Position numbers and translations under genes: made by a program. The notes below the pieces were generated by a model. That model saw nothing but the letters and a program-made list of their open reading frames with translations, made no database searches and was not told the origin of the DNA. A DNA stretch of 35,402 bases from Geothermovivens sp964644845 (GTDB taxonomy: Bacteria; Zhuqueibacterota; Zhuqueibacteria; Oleimicrobiales; Geothermoviventaceae), in NCBI GenBank assembly GCA_964644845.1, contig CAZXXS010000008.1, positions 1-35,402 of the forward strand. Direction: 5' to 3'. Below, in pieces: positions 14,982 to 23,217 of this stretch (position 1 is its first letter; every line of letters begins with the position of its first letter).

Positions 14982-15854
14982 ATGGGCGTTAAGCAAGCCG
15001 TGTTCCTGGGAGCCCTTGCGGTTCTCGTCGTACTACTGGTTGGCTGCGCTGGGCTCCAGGGTCTGTTCAGAAGCGCTGCGGTTAAGAAACCCGATGTGCG
15101 CGTGATCGACACAAAGCTCGCGTCGCTGAGCTTTTCGGGCGCAGATCTGGTGTTCACGTTCGCCATCGACAACCCGAACCCGCTGGGTGTGACGCTGTCG
15201 GGTTTCGATTACGACCTCAAGATCGCCGGCCGGAATTTCCTGCAAGGCAAGCACGAAGAGCGGCTGACCATCCCGGCAAAAGGAAGTGGAAACGTTTCCC
15301 TGCCCCTGAACATCCAGTTCGCGGATCTTTACAAACTGCTAAGAAGCCTCGCTGAGCAGGACACAACCGATTACACCCTCTCGGCTGGTTTTGTGGTGAA
15401 AGTGCCGGTGCTCGGCGACGTCCGCATCCCGGTGAGCAAATCTGGCAAATTGCCAGTTCTCAGAGTCCCGAAGGTTCGGCTTAAGGGGCTGACCTTGAAA
15501 GGCTTGTCGCTAACCAGTGCCGACCTGGTCGCCAGGCTGGCTGTGACGAACCCGAACGCAGTGGCTTTTCTCCTCAACCGGCTTTCCTACGACTTGCAAA
15601 TCGACCAGCACCCCCTTGTAAGCGGAGAATTCACAGAGCCTGTGCAATTGACGCCAAAGGGCGAGGCCCTGGTGGCGTTGCCGGTTCACCTGAACTTCCT
15701 GCAACTCGGCCGCAGTATTCGGGACCTCATCACGGGAGGGAACGAGCGTCAGTATCGTTTGCGCGGCAAAATCGATCTGGGTTCTTCCTTGCCTTTCCTC
15801 AAGCAGGCCGTGCTGCCTTTCGACGTGGCAGGCGCGGTCAAAATCGGCCGCTAA
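14982..15854 (+). CDS. LEA type 2 (WHy-domain) lipoprotein
   Basis: A 290-aa predicted lipoprotein (lipobox LVGC, Cys22). Two copies of the LEA-2/WHy fold follow, about residues 38-150 and 160-285. Each has the family signature in which a strand ends in N-P-N/D: FAIDNPNPLGVTLSGFDYDL in the first and AVTNPNAVAFLLNRLSYDL in the second. The two halves align along their whole length, so the gene arose by internal duplication. Bacterial members are envelope proteins linked to desiccation or stress, without a known enzymatic activity. ATG at 14982 has TGGAGG five bases upstream; the frame also opens one codon earlier with TTG. Confidence 0.88.
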   Translation: MGVKQAVFLGALAVLVVLLVGCAGLQGLFRSAAVKKPDVRVIDTKLASLSFSGADLVFTFAIDNPNPLGVTLSGFDYDLKIAGRNFLQGKHEERLTIPAKGSGNVSLPLNIQFADLYKLLRSLAEQDTTDYTLSAGFVVKVPVLGDVRIPVSKSGKLPVLRVPKVRLKGLTLKGLSLTSADLVARLAVTNPNAVAFLLNRLSYDLQIDQHPLVSGEFTEPVQLTPKGEALVALPVHLNFLQLGRSIRDLITGGNERQYRLRGKIDLGSSLPFLKQAVLPFDVAGAVKIGR

Positions 15855-15928
15855 GCCTGAGGTCCTGGGGGCGACGCGACACCACGGTCGCCCGGCCCGC
15901 GTTCTTCCTGCGCCCTCCCGGGATTTCG

Positions 15929-15953
15929 CTCCCAAAATCGTAGGAGTTTTTTT
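15929..15953 (+). terminator. Possible weak terminator after the LEA-2 gene
   Basis: A short CTCC/GGAG stem (15929-15932 with 15943-15946) is followed directly by seven T (15947-15953). The T-run is convincing and the stem is not. A GGGCGAC/GTCGCCC hairpin lies 50 bases earlier. Confidence 0.3.
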
Positions 15954-16083
15954 CTCTTGTTTTGCCGCAACTTTCGTGTGCCTGCCCCCGTAAGCCTTCA
16001 CGGAACCGATTTTCGCCGACAAGCTCTCGACCGCTCTGTAAACGGATGCTCCGGAGCCGCTCCTGTGGCTCATTCGAACACAC

Positions 16084-16089
16084 GGAGGG
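16084..16089 (+). promoter_or_regulatory. Ribosome binding site supporting a GTG start at 16094
   Basis: GGAGGG four bases before GTG at 16094. The alternative ATG at 16109 is too far from it (19 bases), and no other site precedes that ATG. Confidence 0.6.
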
Positions 16090-16093
16090 TGGC

Positions 16094-17758
16094 GTGCTTC
16101 TACCCGGCATGACCTCGTTCAGGCAAAGCGCACGCAGTCTTCTTGCAGTTCTTCTCGTGGGGATGCCGGCTTCCCCTCTGCTGGCCCAACCACGGCCCTG
16201 GCAAACAGGGTTCCACAGCATCACAGCCCATGAGCTCTACCACCACGTAGCCGTGCTTGCTGACGACAGCATGCGAGGCCGAAACACCCCCAGCCCCGAG
16301 CTCGAAAAAGCCGCGGCCTACCTTTCAGCGCAGTTCAAGAGCAACGGTCTCCAGCCGCCACCCGGGCAGGGCGATTTCTACCAGATCTTCCCGGTGGTAC
16401 GCACACGACTGCGTTCACCTAATGCTGCGACCTTCGAGCTTCCCGATTCAGCCGTCCGCTGCCGCATCAAGAAGGACTTTGTTCCGCTGCAGCTTTCAGC
16501 TCCTGGCAGGGTGCGAGCCCCCGTGGTCTTTGTTGGTTACGGCATTTCTGCGCCGGAGTTCGACTACGACGACTACCAGGGCGTCGACGTACACGGCAAA
16601 ATCGTCCTCATGTTTACGCACGAACCCCGCGAGCGCGACTCTACCGAGGCTTTCCTCGGTCCCAAAGCGACAGAACACAGCAAGAATCTCATCAAAATGC
16701 TAACCGCCCTTGACCACGGGGCCGTCGGCATGATTCTGGTTACCGACCCGCTCAACCACATCGCTCGGCGGCCGCCAAACCCGTGGCCATCCCTGATGCG
16801 CCGCCGACTGCCAAACATGAAAACGCCGCTGCGCCTCGTTGAGCGGAAGAGCGAAAGCCTGATCGGGGTACACGTCTCCCGTCACATGGCCGAACTGCTG
16901 CTCAGAACCGGAGGTGCAGATTTGACGGTTTTGCAACGGCAAATCGACTCCACCCTGACACCCCACTCTTTTGCTCTCCCGGTCACGGCTGAATTGCAGG
17001 TGACAGTGGAAGGAGACACGGAATACGTCAAGAACGTTGCCGCTTGGCTCCCGGGAAGCGACCCCAGATTGAAAAGCCAGGTGGTGGTCGTTGGTGCGCA
17101 CTACGACCACGTTGGCGTCGCAAACGACACGGTGATCTACAACGGTGCCGACGACAACGCCTCGGGAACCGCAGGGGTACTGGAGATTGCCCAAGCCTTT
17201 GCGCTGAACCCGGTGCGTCCAAAGCGGTCTCTCCTCTTCATCTGCTTTGCGGGCGAAGAAAAAGGACTATTCGGTTCCCGCTACTACGTTGACACCCCCC
17301 TCTTCCCCCTTGACAGTACTGTTGCCATGCTCAATCTCGACATGATTTCACGAAACGACTCGAACCAGGTTAGCGTCGCGGGGAAGGACGTAAGTCCTGA
17401 ACTGTTTGCCCTGCTCAAGGCAGCTAACACTGAGGTCGGCCTTGAGATTACCACTGAAGCCGAAAAATTCTTCCGCCAAAGCGACCACTACTCGTTCTAC
17501 CGCAAGCACGTCCCCGTGCTGTTCTTCAACACTCTCGAGCATGCAGACCTGCACAAACCTACGGACGACGTAGGCAAGATCATGCCGAGAAAAATGGAGC
17601 GGATTGCCCGATTAGCCTACCTCCTCGCCTACCAGGCGGCGAATTCCCCGGAGCGGCCGAGCTTCCACGAAATCAAGTCTGACCAGCAGAAGACTCCGCG
17701 GGTGCACACGGGGAAGGGCATGCCAAGGGAAAGAACCCAACAAGGAGGCACACCATGA
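16094..17758 (+). CDS. Secreted M28-family zinc aminopeptidase with PA domain
   Basis: A 554-aa exported metallopeptidase. The signal peptide spans residues 1 to about 31 (LLAVLLVGMPASPLLAQ). A protease-associated domain inserted at about 140-290 includes VVFVGYGISAPEFDYDDYQG. The di-zinc catalytic domain has all expected residues: His336 (AHYDH), bridging Asp353 (GADDNASG), Glu388-Glu389 (AGEEKG), Asp416 (NLDMIS) and His487 (LHKPTDD). Such enzymes remove N-terminal residues from peptides outside the cell or in the periplasm. The GTG start follows a Shine-Dalgarno match; ATG at 16109 would give the same mature protein. The stop codon overlaps the next gene (ATGA), so the two are translationally coupled. 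Confidence 0.93.
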   Translation: MLLPGMTSFRQSARSLLAVLLVGMPASPLLAQPRPWQTGFHSITAHELYHHVAVLADDSMRGRNTPSPELEKAAAYLSAQFKSNGLQPPPGQGDFYQIFPVVRTRLRSPNAATFELPDSAVRCRIKKDFVPLQLSAPGRVRAPVVFVGYGISAPEFDYDDYQGVDVHGKIVLMFTHEPRERDSTEAFLGPKATEHSKNLIKMLTALDHGAVGMILVTDPLNHIARRPPNPWPSLMRRRLPNMKTPLRLVERKSESLIGVHVSRHMAELLLRTGGADLTVLQRQIDSTLTPHSFALPVTAELQVTVEGDTEYVKNVAAWLPGSDPRLKSQVVVVGAHYDHVGVANDTVIYNGADDNASGTAGVLEIAQAFALNPVRPKRSLLFICFAGEEKGLFGSRYYVDTPLFPLDSTVAMLNLDMISRNDSNQVSVAGKDVSPELFALLKAANTEVGLEITTEAEKFFRQSDHYSFYRKHVPVLFFNTLEHADLHKPTDDVGKIMPRKMERIARLAYLLAYQAANSPERPSFHEIKSDQQKTPRVHTGKGMPRERTQQGGTP

Positions 17759-18651
17759 GGTCAAGTCAGAAAAGCCACCGTCTTGCTGCGACTGTCACGG
17801 GAATGATCGCAGTAGCAGCACTGTTGAGCTCGTGCGCACATTTCAGGAAACCCGGTCCAGCGGCAGAAGCCGGCCTCCTGTACCGCTGGGAAGCAGGCAA
17901 ATCCCTGCGTTACGAATTGAAAAGCCACACTGAACAGAACATGGAAATGATGGGGCAGAGTGTGACAAACACCAGCGACTCGTACCTTCGGCTCACGCTC
18001 GAACCCAGGAAAGTAAACCCAGACGGCAGCGCCGAGGTTGTTTTCAGAGTCGATTCGGTCTCCGCCCAAATCCAGTCCCCAATGGGTAACATCAGTCCAG
18101 ATCTCAAGAGCCTGACTGGTAAAGAAGCGGTGTTCCTCGTCACTGCCACAGGGGAAGTTAAGAAAACGCTTTCGGGGGCTGAAAACTTCGAGTACCAGAT
18201 CGCCCCCGGTTCGAAGATGAACATGTCGCAGAACTTCGGACGAATGCTGGCGCACGTGCCGGGACGGCCAGTCAAAGTCGGCGAGACGTGGACCATCAAA
18301 GACACCACTAACACTACGCAGAGCGGCCTCGACATCCAGGTGATCGTGTCCAGTAACGAAAAAGCCGTTGCCAGGGAATTGCTTGGGAAAACTCCCTGTC
18401 TGAAAGTCCACGGCGAGGGCGAAATGTCGCTGGAAGGCTCCGGCCAAAACCCGATGGCTGGCCAAATGTCTTTTGAAGGGGACGGTCGCATAAACCGCGA
18501 CTACTGGTTCGACACCGTCCACGGGCGACTGGTAAAGACCCAGGCAAAATTCGAAATTGAAGCGACAATCGCCATCTCGGGTCAGCAGAACATGACCATG
18601 CCGATGGAGTCAGTTACCACGCTGACGGCCAGATTGCTGACCGAGAAGTAA
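17755..18651 (+). CDS. Lipoprotein of unknown function, coupled to the M28 peptidase
   Basis: A 298-aa predicted lipoprotein: signal residues 1-26, lipobox LSSC with Cys27. The mature part begins with a Tyr-rich strand (GLLYRWEAGKSLRYEL) and is otherwise beta-rich with many Met and Gln residues, resembling the DUF6263-type envelope proteins; I do not recognise a catalytic site. Its ATG overlaps the M28 stop codon by four bases (ATGA) and has AAGGAGG seven bases upstream, so it is made together with the peptidase and may act on or near it. The Met-rich segments (NMEMMGQ, SKMNMSQN, QNMTMPME) are notable but not a recognised metal site. Confidence 0.85.
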   Translation: MRSSQKSHRLAATVTGMIAVAALLSSCAHFRKPGPAAEAGLLYRWEAGKSLRYELKSHTEQNMEMMGQSVTNTSDSYLRLTLEPRKVNPDGSAEVVFRVDSVSAQIQSPMGNISPDLKSLTGKEAVFLVTATGEVKKTLSGAENFEYQIAPGSKMNMSQNFGRMLAHVPGRPVKVGETWTIKDTTNTTQSGLDIQVIVSSNEKAVARELLGKTPCLKVHGEGEMSLEGSGQNPMAGQMSFEGDGRINRDYWFDTVHGRLVKTQAKFEIEATIAISGQQNMTMPMESVTTLTARLLTEK

Positions 18652-19015
18652 CGTCACATCAGTCGCTTCCGCAAACACAGAGGCCGGACGGACAAGCCGA
18701 ATCCTGCTACTGACCGTTCGTCTGAAGTCGCCGGCAGCGGACCCGAAAAATCAGCCCGGCGCGGTAGCGACGTGTAGTCTTTCGCCCATCTGACCGTGCA
18801 TCTGCAAGACTCGGTCCGCGGCCCAAAGGCTCTGGAGTCGCAATCCCGACCTACTGTCAGGGAACTTGCGTCCCGCACCAAGGGTGGCGGCAAAGCCAGT
18901 CGACCCGCAGTCCGGGACAAGAAATCGGGTAGCCCACCGGGACACAAAAGGGCCACCACATCAACCGTGTGGTGGCCCCTTTTCCGGAGCAGGAATTGGC
19001 GCCCAACCGAGTGTC
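18652..19015. other. Convergent intergenic region
   Basis: About 365 bases between converging genes. It contains the bidirectional terminator at 18946-18983. The rest shows no protein-like frame or RNA signature. Confidence 0.6.
18946..18983. terminator. Bidirectional intrinsic terminator
   Basis: AAAAGGGCCACCACA (18946-18960) pairs with TGTGGTGGCCCCTTTT (18968-18983), leaving one bulged C and a 7-base loop. The A-run on one side and T-run on the other give a U-tract in both directions, as expected between converging genes. It lies 33 bases from the stop of the minus-strand esterase and about 295 from that of the plus-strand lipoprotein. Confidence 0.85.
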
Positions 19016-21046
19016 TTACTTCTTCCCGAAGGTAATCCCAGGCCAATCATCTGTTCGGAAGGGAGAGGCCGGGAGCCCGGCCCGGTTGTAGAGGTTGCAG
19101 TCCGGGTTGTCAGCCCAGGCGTAGCGTACAGCCACCGGATGCGGTACTTCTGGGCTCCAAACCACCACGGTGCTCCCTTCGATCTTTGCCTGCGCCCAAC
19201 GGAAAACGCGATCCGGACCTGCCACCGCAAAACCTCGAAGTTCTCCTCCTTTGGCCACCAGGCCCCCGTCCACATGATCAAAAAAGAGCCGAATCCGAGA
19301 ACCCTCGATTTTCATGCCTCGGTACATTGGTCCAGAGTAGACCAACTTCTTCCCGTACACCTTAGCCAGGGCAATTCTGGCCAGGCGTCTTCCCACATCC
19401 TGCTTGTTTTTCGGGTGAATGTCGTTGGCTTCGCCGATGTCAATGATCACTGCCATCCCGGTGTTAGGCAGTTTGAGGGCCATTGTTTGCGCTTCCCGAA
19501 GCTCCGCCCAATCCGACTCGCCGGGTTCCGGCTTACGTGCCCTAAAGTTGGCGAGTTGCACAAACAGAAACGGGAAATCACCCTGACCCCAGTGCTGGCG
19601 CCAATCCTGGATCATCGTCGGGAAAAGACGCCTGTACTGGTAAGCACGTGAAGCATTCGCCTCACCCTGGTACCAGATGACGCCCCGAATGGCAAAAGGC
19701 ACGAGCGGCGCAATCATGGCGTTGTAAAGCACCGTAGGTCGGTGGGTGGGCCAGCGAGGCTCTTTGGGCCGGGGTGGCGCATCCGCCAGAGACAGCCCCG
19801 GACGGTAGCGCCAGACACCGGCCAGGGACATCGAATCGCGTTTCGGCCAAACCAGACGGAGCTGCTCCGGTCTCCCCCACAAGCCACCCCGGTTACCGTA
19901 GTCCAGAACGCGCACCACAAGCACATTTTGTCCCGGTTTGACGAGGCGCCCCGGGACCCGGTAAACGCGCAGCTGGTCGTAGCCCTCTACACCACCCACC
20001 TTAACGCCGTTGAACCAAGTCGTGTCGATGTCGTTGATCGGCCCAAGCCGCAAAACCAGGTCCTGGCCAGCCCACGAGGCAGGCAGCGAAACCCGTTTTC
20101 GGAACCAGACCACACCGTCGAATTCGCCCAGTTGAGTGTCTTCCCAGTTGACGGGCAAGGTCATTGTGTCCCAGCGGGACACGTCCAGGTTCTCTGTGAA
20201 CCAGGGAGGAGAGGCCGTAAAACCGGTGTCCAGAGCGGCCAGTGACGCTACCCACTCCAGAAAAGCGCCGCGCTGGGCCCGACGTCTCTGCCAGAAACGT
20301 TTCATCAAATCGACACCTTTGTCCAGTGAATCGAGCCGCGCCAAAGCCGTCGTAAAATCGGGCAAGGTTTCGATGCCTTCACGGCTCGTCCACGCTTCAG
20401 CGGGGGTACCACCCCAGGAAGAATGCACCAAACCGATGGGTACGCCAAGCTTCCTGTACAACTCCCGTCCGAAGAAGTACGCCACAGCAGAAAAACGGCG
20501 CACCGACTGTGGATTGCACGCGTGCCAGCCGTCCGAAGCCACGTCGTTCAGAGGACGCAAAGACACAGCTCGTTTGACCGTGAACAAGCGGATTTGCGGG
20601 TAGTTGGCGGCCTGGATTTCCGCCTCGGCGTTACGGACCCGCTCCACAGACATCTCCATGTTCGACTGGCCGGAAGCAAGCCACACTTCTCCCACGAGCA
20701 CGTCTCGAATACGCAGGGTGTCGATTCCGACGATTTTCAGCACCCAGGGACCTCCCGCAGGTAGAGGATCCAAGTCTACCCTCCAGCGCCCGGCGGCGTC
20801 AGCGATCGCCTCTTTACGCTGCTGACCGATTTCCACGATCACCTTTCTTCCGGGGTCCGCCTGCCCCCACACCGGTACCCGCGTGTCCCGTTGCAGCACC
20901 ATGTGGTCGCTAAAAATGGCGGGTAGTCGCACGTGCGCGGCCAGCGGGACACTCCTCTGTGACAGCATTTTGTGTCCGGCACACCCCCAGACAGCGAGCA
21001 AAGCCAGTCCCGGAACGAGCCAAAACCGACGTCGAGCCCTTCTCAT
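19016..21046 (-). CDS. SASA-family carbohydrate esterase (sialate O-acetylesterase type), copy 1
   Basis: A 676-aa exported SGNH-fold esterase. The N-terminus is a signal with a lipobox-like VWGC (Cys22, Trp at -2 is unusual). A beta domain (LPAIFSDHMVLQRD, 41-54) leads to the catalytic block: Ser128 in SGQSNME, IWYQGEANA, and the Asp-x-His pair in EANDIHPKNKQ. At about 250-370 a jelly-roll domain like those of GH2 enzymes (VVWFRKRVSLP, TWFNGVKVG) is inserted. Such enzymes remove O-acetyl groups from sialic acid or, in bacteria of this type, from xylan and related glycans. ATG at 21046 has AGAGGA upstream; the GTG at 21082 would add an unlikely prefix. It is the last gene of the GH3-esterase-esterase operon. 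Confidence 0.92.
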   Translation of the reverse strand: MRRARRRFWLVPGLALLAVWGCAGHKMLSQRSVPLAAHVRLPAIFSDHMVLQRDTRVPVWGQADPGRKVIVEIGQQRKEAIADAAGRWRVDLDPLPAGGPWVLKIVGIDTLRIRDVLVGEVWLASGQSNMEMSVERVRNAEAEIQAANYPQIRLFTVKRAVSLRPLNDVASDGWHACNPQSVRRFSAVAYFFGRELYRKLGVPIGLVHSSWGGTPAEAWTSREGIETLPDFTTALARLDSLDKGVDLMKRFWQRRRAQRGAFLEWVASLAALDTGFTASPPWFTENLDVSRWDTMTLPVNWEDTQLGEFDGVVWFRKRVSLPASWAGQDLVLRLGPINDIDTTWFNGVKVGGVEGYDQLRVYRVPGRLVKPGQNVLVVRVLDYGNRGGLWGRPEQLRLVWPKRDSMSLAGVWRYRPGLSLADAPPRPKEPRWPTHRPTVLYNAMIAPLVPFAIRGVIWYQGEANASRAYQYRRLFPTMIQDWRQHWGQGDFPFLFVQLANFRARKPEPGESDWAELREAQTMALKLPNTGMAVIIDIGEANDIHPKNKQDVGRRLARIALAKVYGKKLVYSGPMYRGMKIEGSRIRLFFDHVDGGLVAKGGELRGFAVAGPDRVFRWAQAKIEGSTVVVWSPEVPHPVAVRYAWADNPDCNLYNRAGLPASPFRTDDWPGITFGKK

Positions 21047-21123
21047 TTCGCGTTTCCTCTCTGGTAAGTCTCCACCGCTCACTCTCTGACCTCCTTGATC
21101 AGGTCTTCAAACACGAGCCCACT

Positions 21124-23145
21124 TCACCGGTGATGCTCAGTGATGCCCGGCCAGTGGTCCGTCCGGAAAGGAGAAGCCGGCAAGCCAGCCCGGTTGATCA
21201 GCGTGCACACGGGATTGTCCGCCCAGGCGTAGCGAACAGCCACGGGGCTCAGCACGTCCGGGTTCCACACAACCACGGTTTCACGCTCGATCCGAGCCTG
21301 CGCCCAGTGAAACACACGATCGGGTCCCGCAACAGCAAACCCCTGCAGTGAATCGCCACGGGCTTGTAACCCTCCGTCGGCGTGGTCAAAGTACAGGCGG
21401 ATTTTGCTGCCTTCCACTTCCATTCGACGGTACAGAGGGCCTGAGTAAGGGACGTCTTCTCCGTAAACTTTGGCGCGAGCAATCAGGGCCAGCCGGTGAC
21501 CAACGTCTTGTTTATTCTTCGGATGAATGTCATTGGCTTCGCCGATGTCGATGGTGACCGCCATGCCTGTGTTCGGCAGCCGCAACGCTTGAAATTGAGC
21601 CTCTCGAAGCTCCGCCCAGTCCGATTCGCCCGGCTCAGCTTTGCGCGCCCGGAAGTTGGCCAGTTGCACGTAGAAAAACGGGAAGTTACCTTCGCCCCAG
21701 TGACGACGCCAGTCTTCAATCATCGCCGGGAACAGGCTCCGGTACTGAGCAGCTCGCCAGGCGTTCGACTCACCCTGGTACCAGATGACACCGCGAATGG
21801 CAAACGGGATGAGCGGCGCGATCATCCCGTTGAACAGGACTGTAGGGCGGTGCGCTTCGTAGGCCGGGTGTCGGGGCAAGGGAGGCACATTCGCCATTGA
21901 CAGCGAAGCCCGACAGCGCCACACACCGGCAAGCGAGAGAGAATCGTGACCGGGCCACGTCAACCGAAGCTGCTCGCGGGTTCCCCAAAGGCCACCGTTC
22001 CCTCCGTAGTCCACAACCCGAACCACGATCGTGTTCTCGCCAGGCTGTACCACCTCCCCGGGAACGGTGTAAACGCGCGGCTTGTTGTACCTGCTTTCGC
22101 CCCCAAGTTTGTACCCGTTAAACCAGGTACTGTCGATGTCGTCAATCGGTCCAAGCGAAAGGCGCAAATCATGCCCGCTCCACGAAGTTGGGATCTTCAC
22201 CGTTTTTCGGAACCACACGACGCCGTCGAACGCTCCCATCCAGGAGTTCTCCCAGGGCCGCGGCAGGCTCATCGTGTCCCAGCTCGCGTCTCTCAAACCG
22301 GGGCGGTACCAGCCAAGGCCGAAGCCGGTGTCTGCCGCAGCCACCGATCGCACCCACGCGCCCACCCTCACCTCCCAGCGCCGGATTTGCTCGTCCCACG
22401 GGAGGTCTCTTTCGCCCCGTGCAGCCAGGCTGTCGACCTCCGCCAGGGCCTTCGCGAAATCCGGAAGCGTGCTGAGTGTCTGGTGACTGGTCCAGGCCTC
22501 CGCGGGCGTTCCTCCCCAGGAGCTGTGGATCAAGCCAATCGGCACTCCCAGTTTGTGGTAGAGCTCGCGCCCGAAAAAGTAAGCCACAGCCGAAAAACCC
22601 GGGACCGTACGCGGACTACAGAGTTTCCAGCCCTCTGTTTTGATGTCGGCGCAAGGTCGAAACGCTCGGGTACGCTCCACGGTCAACAGCCGGACTCGGG
22701 GCAAGTTCGCTGCGCGAATTTCGGCTTCAGCATCCTTCACAAGCCGTACTGGCATCTCCATGTTCGACTGCCCTGAAGCCAACCACACCTCACCAACCAG
22801 AACGTCCCGGAATCGAAGTGTGTCCTCACCGATTACCCGCAGTTCGAACGGTCCTCCGGCAGGTACAGGATCCAGTTCAAGCCGCCAGCGTCCGTCGTTT
22901 CCGACTACCGTCATCTTTCGCTGGCCAGCAAATTCAACCACAACCCGGGCGCCGGGTTTTCCCCATCCCCAGACTGGAACACGAAAATCGCGTTGCAACA
23001 CCATGTGATCGCCGAAAACTTTGGGCAACCGGAGGGGAATGGAATCTCTTGTCGGGCCACCTACCCGTTTTGTCGCGGCGCAACCCGCCGCCAGGAACAG
23101 AACCGTTAGCAACAACGTCGCTCCTCGAAAGTGCCGGCACGTCAT
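21124..23145 (-). CDS. SASA-family carbohydrate esterase, copy 2 (tandem paralogue)
   Basis: A 673-aa lipoprotein (perfect lipobox LAAGC, Cys22) with the same plan as the downstream copy: GDHMVLQRD, catalytic Ser127 in SGQSNME, the inserted jelly-roll domain (VVWFRKTVKIP, TWFNGYKLG), IWYQGESNA and EANDIHPKNKQ. The C-terminal halves of the two proteins are nearly co-linear with only scattered substitutions, while the signal peptides and the segment at 230-270 differ most. They arose by tandem duplication and have since diverged, possibly towards different acetylated sugars. GAGGAG lies six bases before ATG at 23145. Spacing is 77 bases to copy 1 and 72 bases from the GH3 stop. Confidence 0.92.
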   Translation of the reverse strand: MTCRHFRGATLLLTVLFLAAGCAATKRVGGPTRDSIPLRLPKVFGDHMVLQRDFRVPVWGWGKPGARVVVEFAGQRKMTVVGNDGRWRLELDPVPAGGPFELRVIGEDTLRFRDVLVGEVWLASGQSNMEMPVRLVKDAEAEIRAANLPRVRLLTVERTRAFRPCADIKTEGWKLCSPRTVPGFSAVAYFFGRELYHKLGVPIGLIHSSWGGTPAEAWTSHQTLSTLPDFAKALAEVDSLAARGERDLPWDEQIRRWEVRVGAWVRSVAAADTGFGLGWYRPGLRDASWDTMSLPRPWENSWMGAFDGVVWFRKTVKIPTSWSGHDLRLSLGPIDDIDSTWFNGYKLGGESRYNKPRVYTVPGEVVQPGENTIVVRVVDYGGNGGLWGTREQLRLTWPGHDSLSLAGVWRCRASLSMANVPPLPRHPAYEAHRPTVLFNGMIAPLIPFAIRGVIWYQGESNAWRAAQYRSLFPAMIEDWRRHWGEGNFPFFYVQLANFRARKAEPGESDWAELREAQFQALRLPNTGMAVTIDIGEANDIHPKNKQDVGHRLALIARAKVYGEDVPYSGPLYRRMEVEGSKIRLYFDHADGGLQARGDSLQGFAVAGPDRVFHWAQARIERETVVVWNPDVLSPVAVRYAWADNPVCTLINRAGLPASPFRTDHWPGITEHHR

Positions 23146-23217
23146 CTTGCTCTCCTCACTCGGATTGTCGAACCCGTAACTCCTAAAAGGACACCACAGC
23201 ACGAAAGCCAACGCCGA

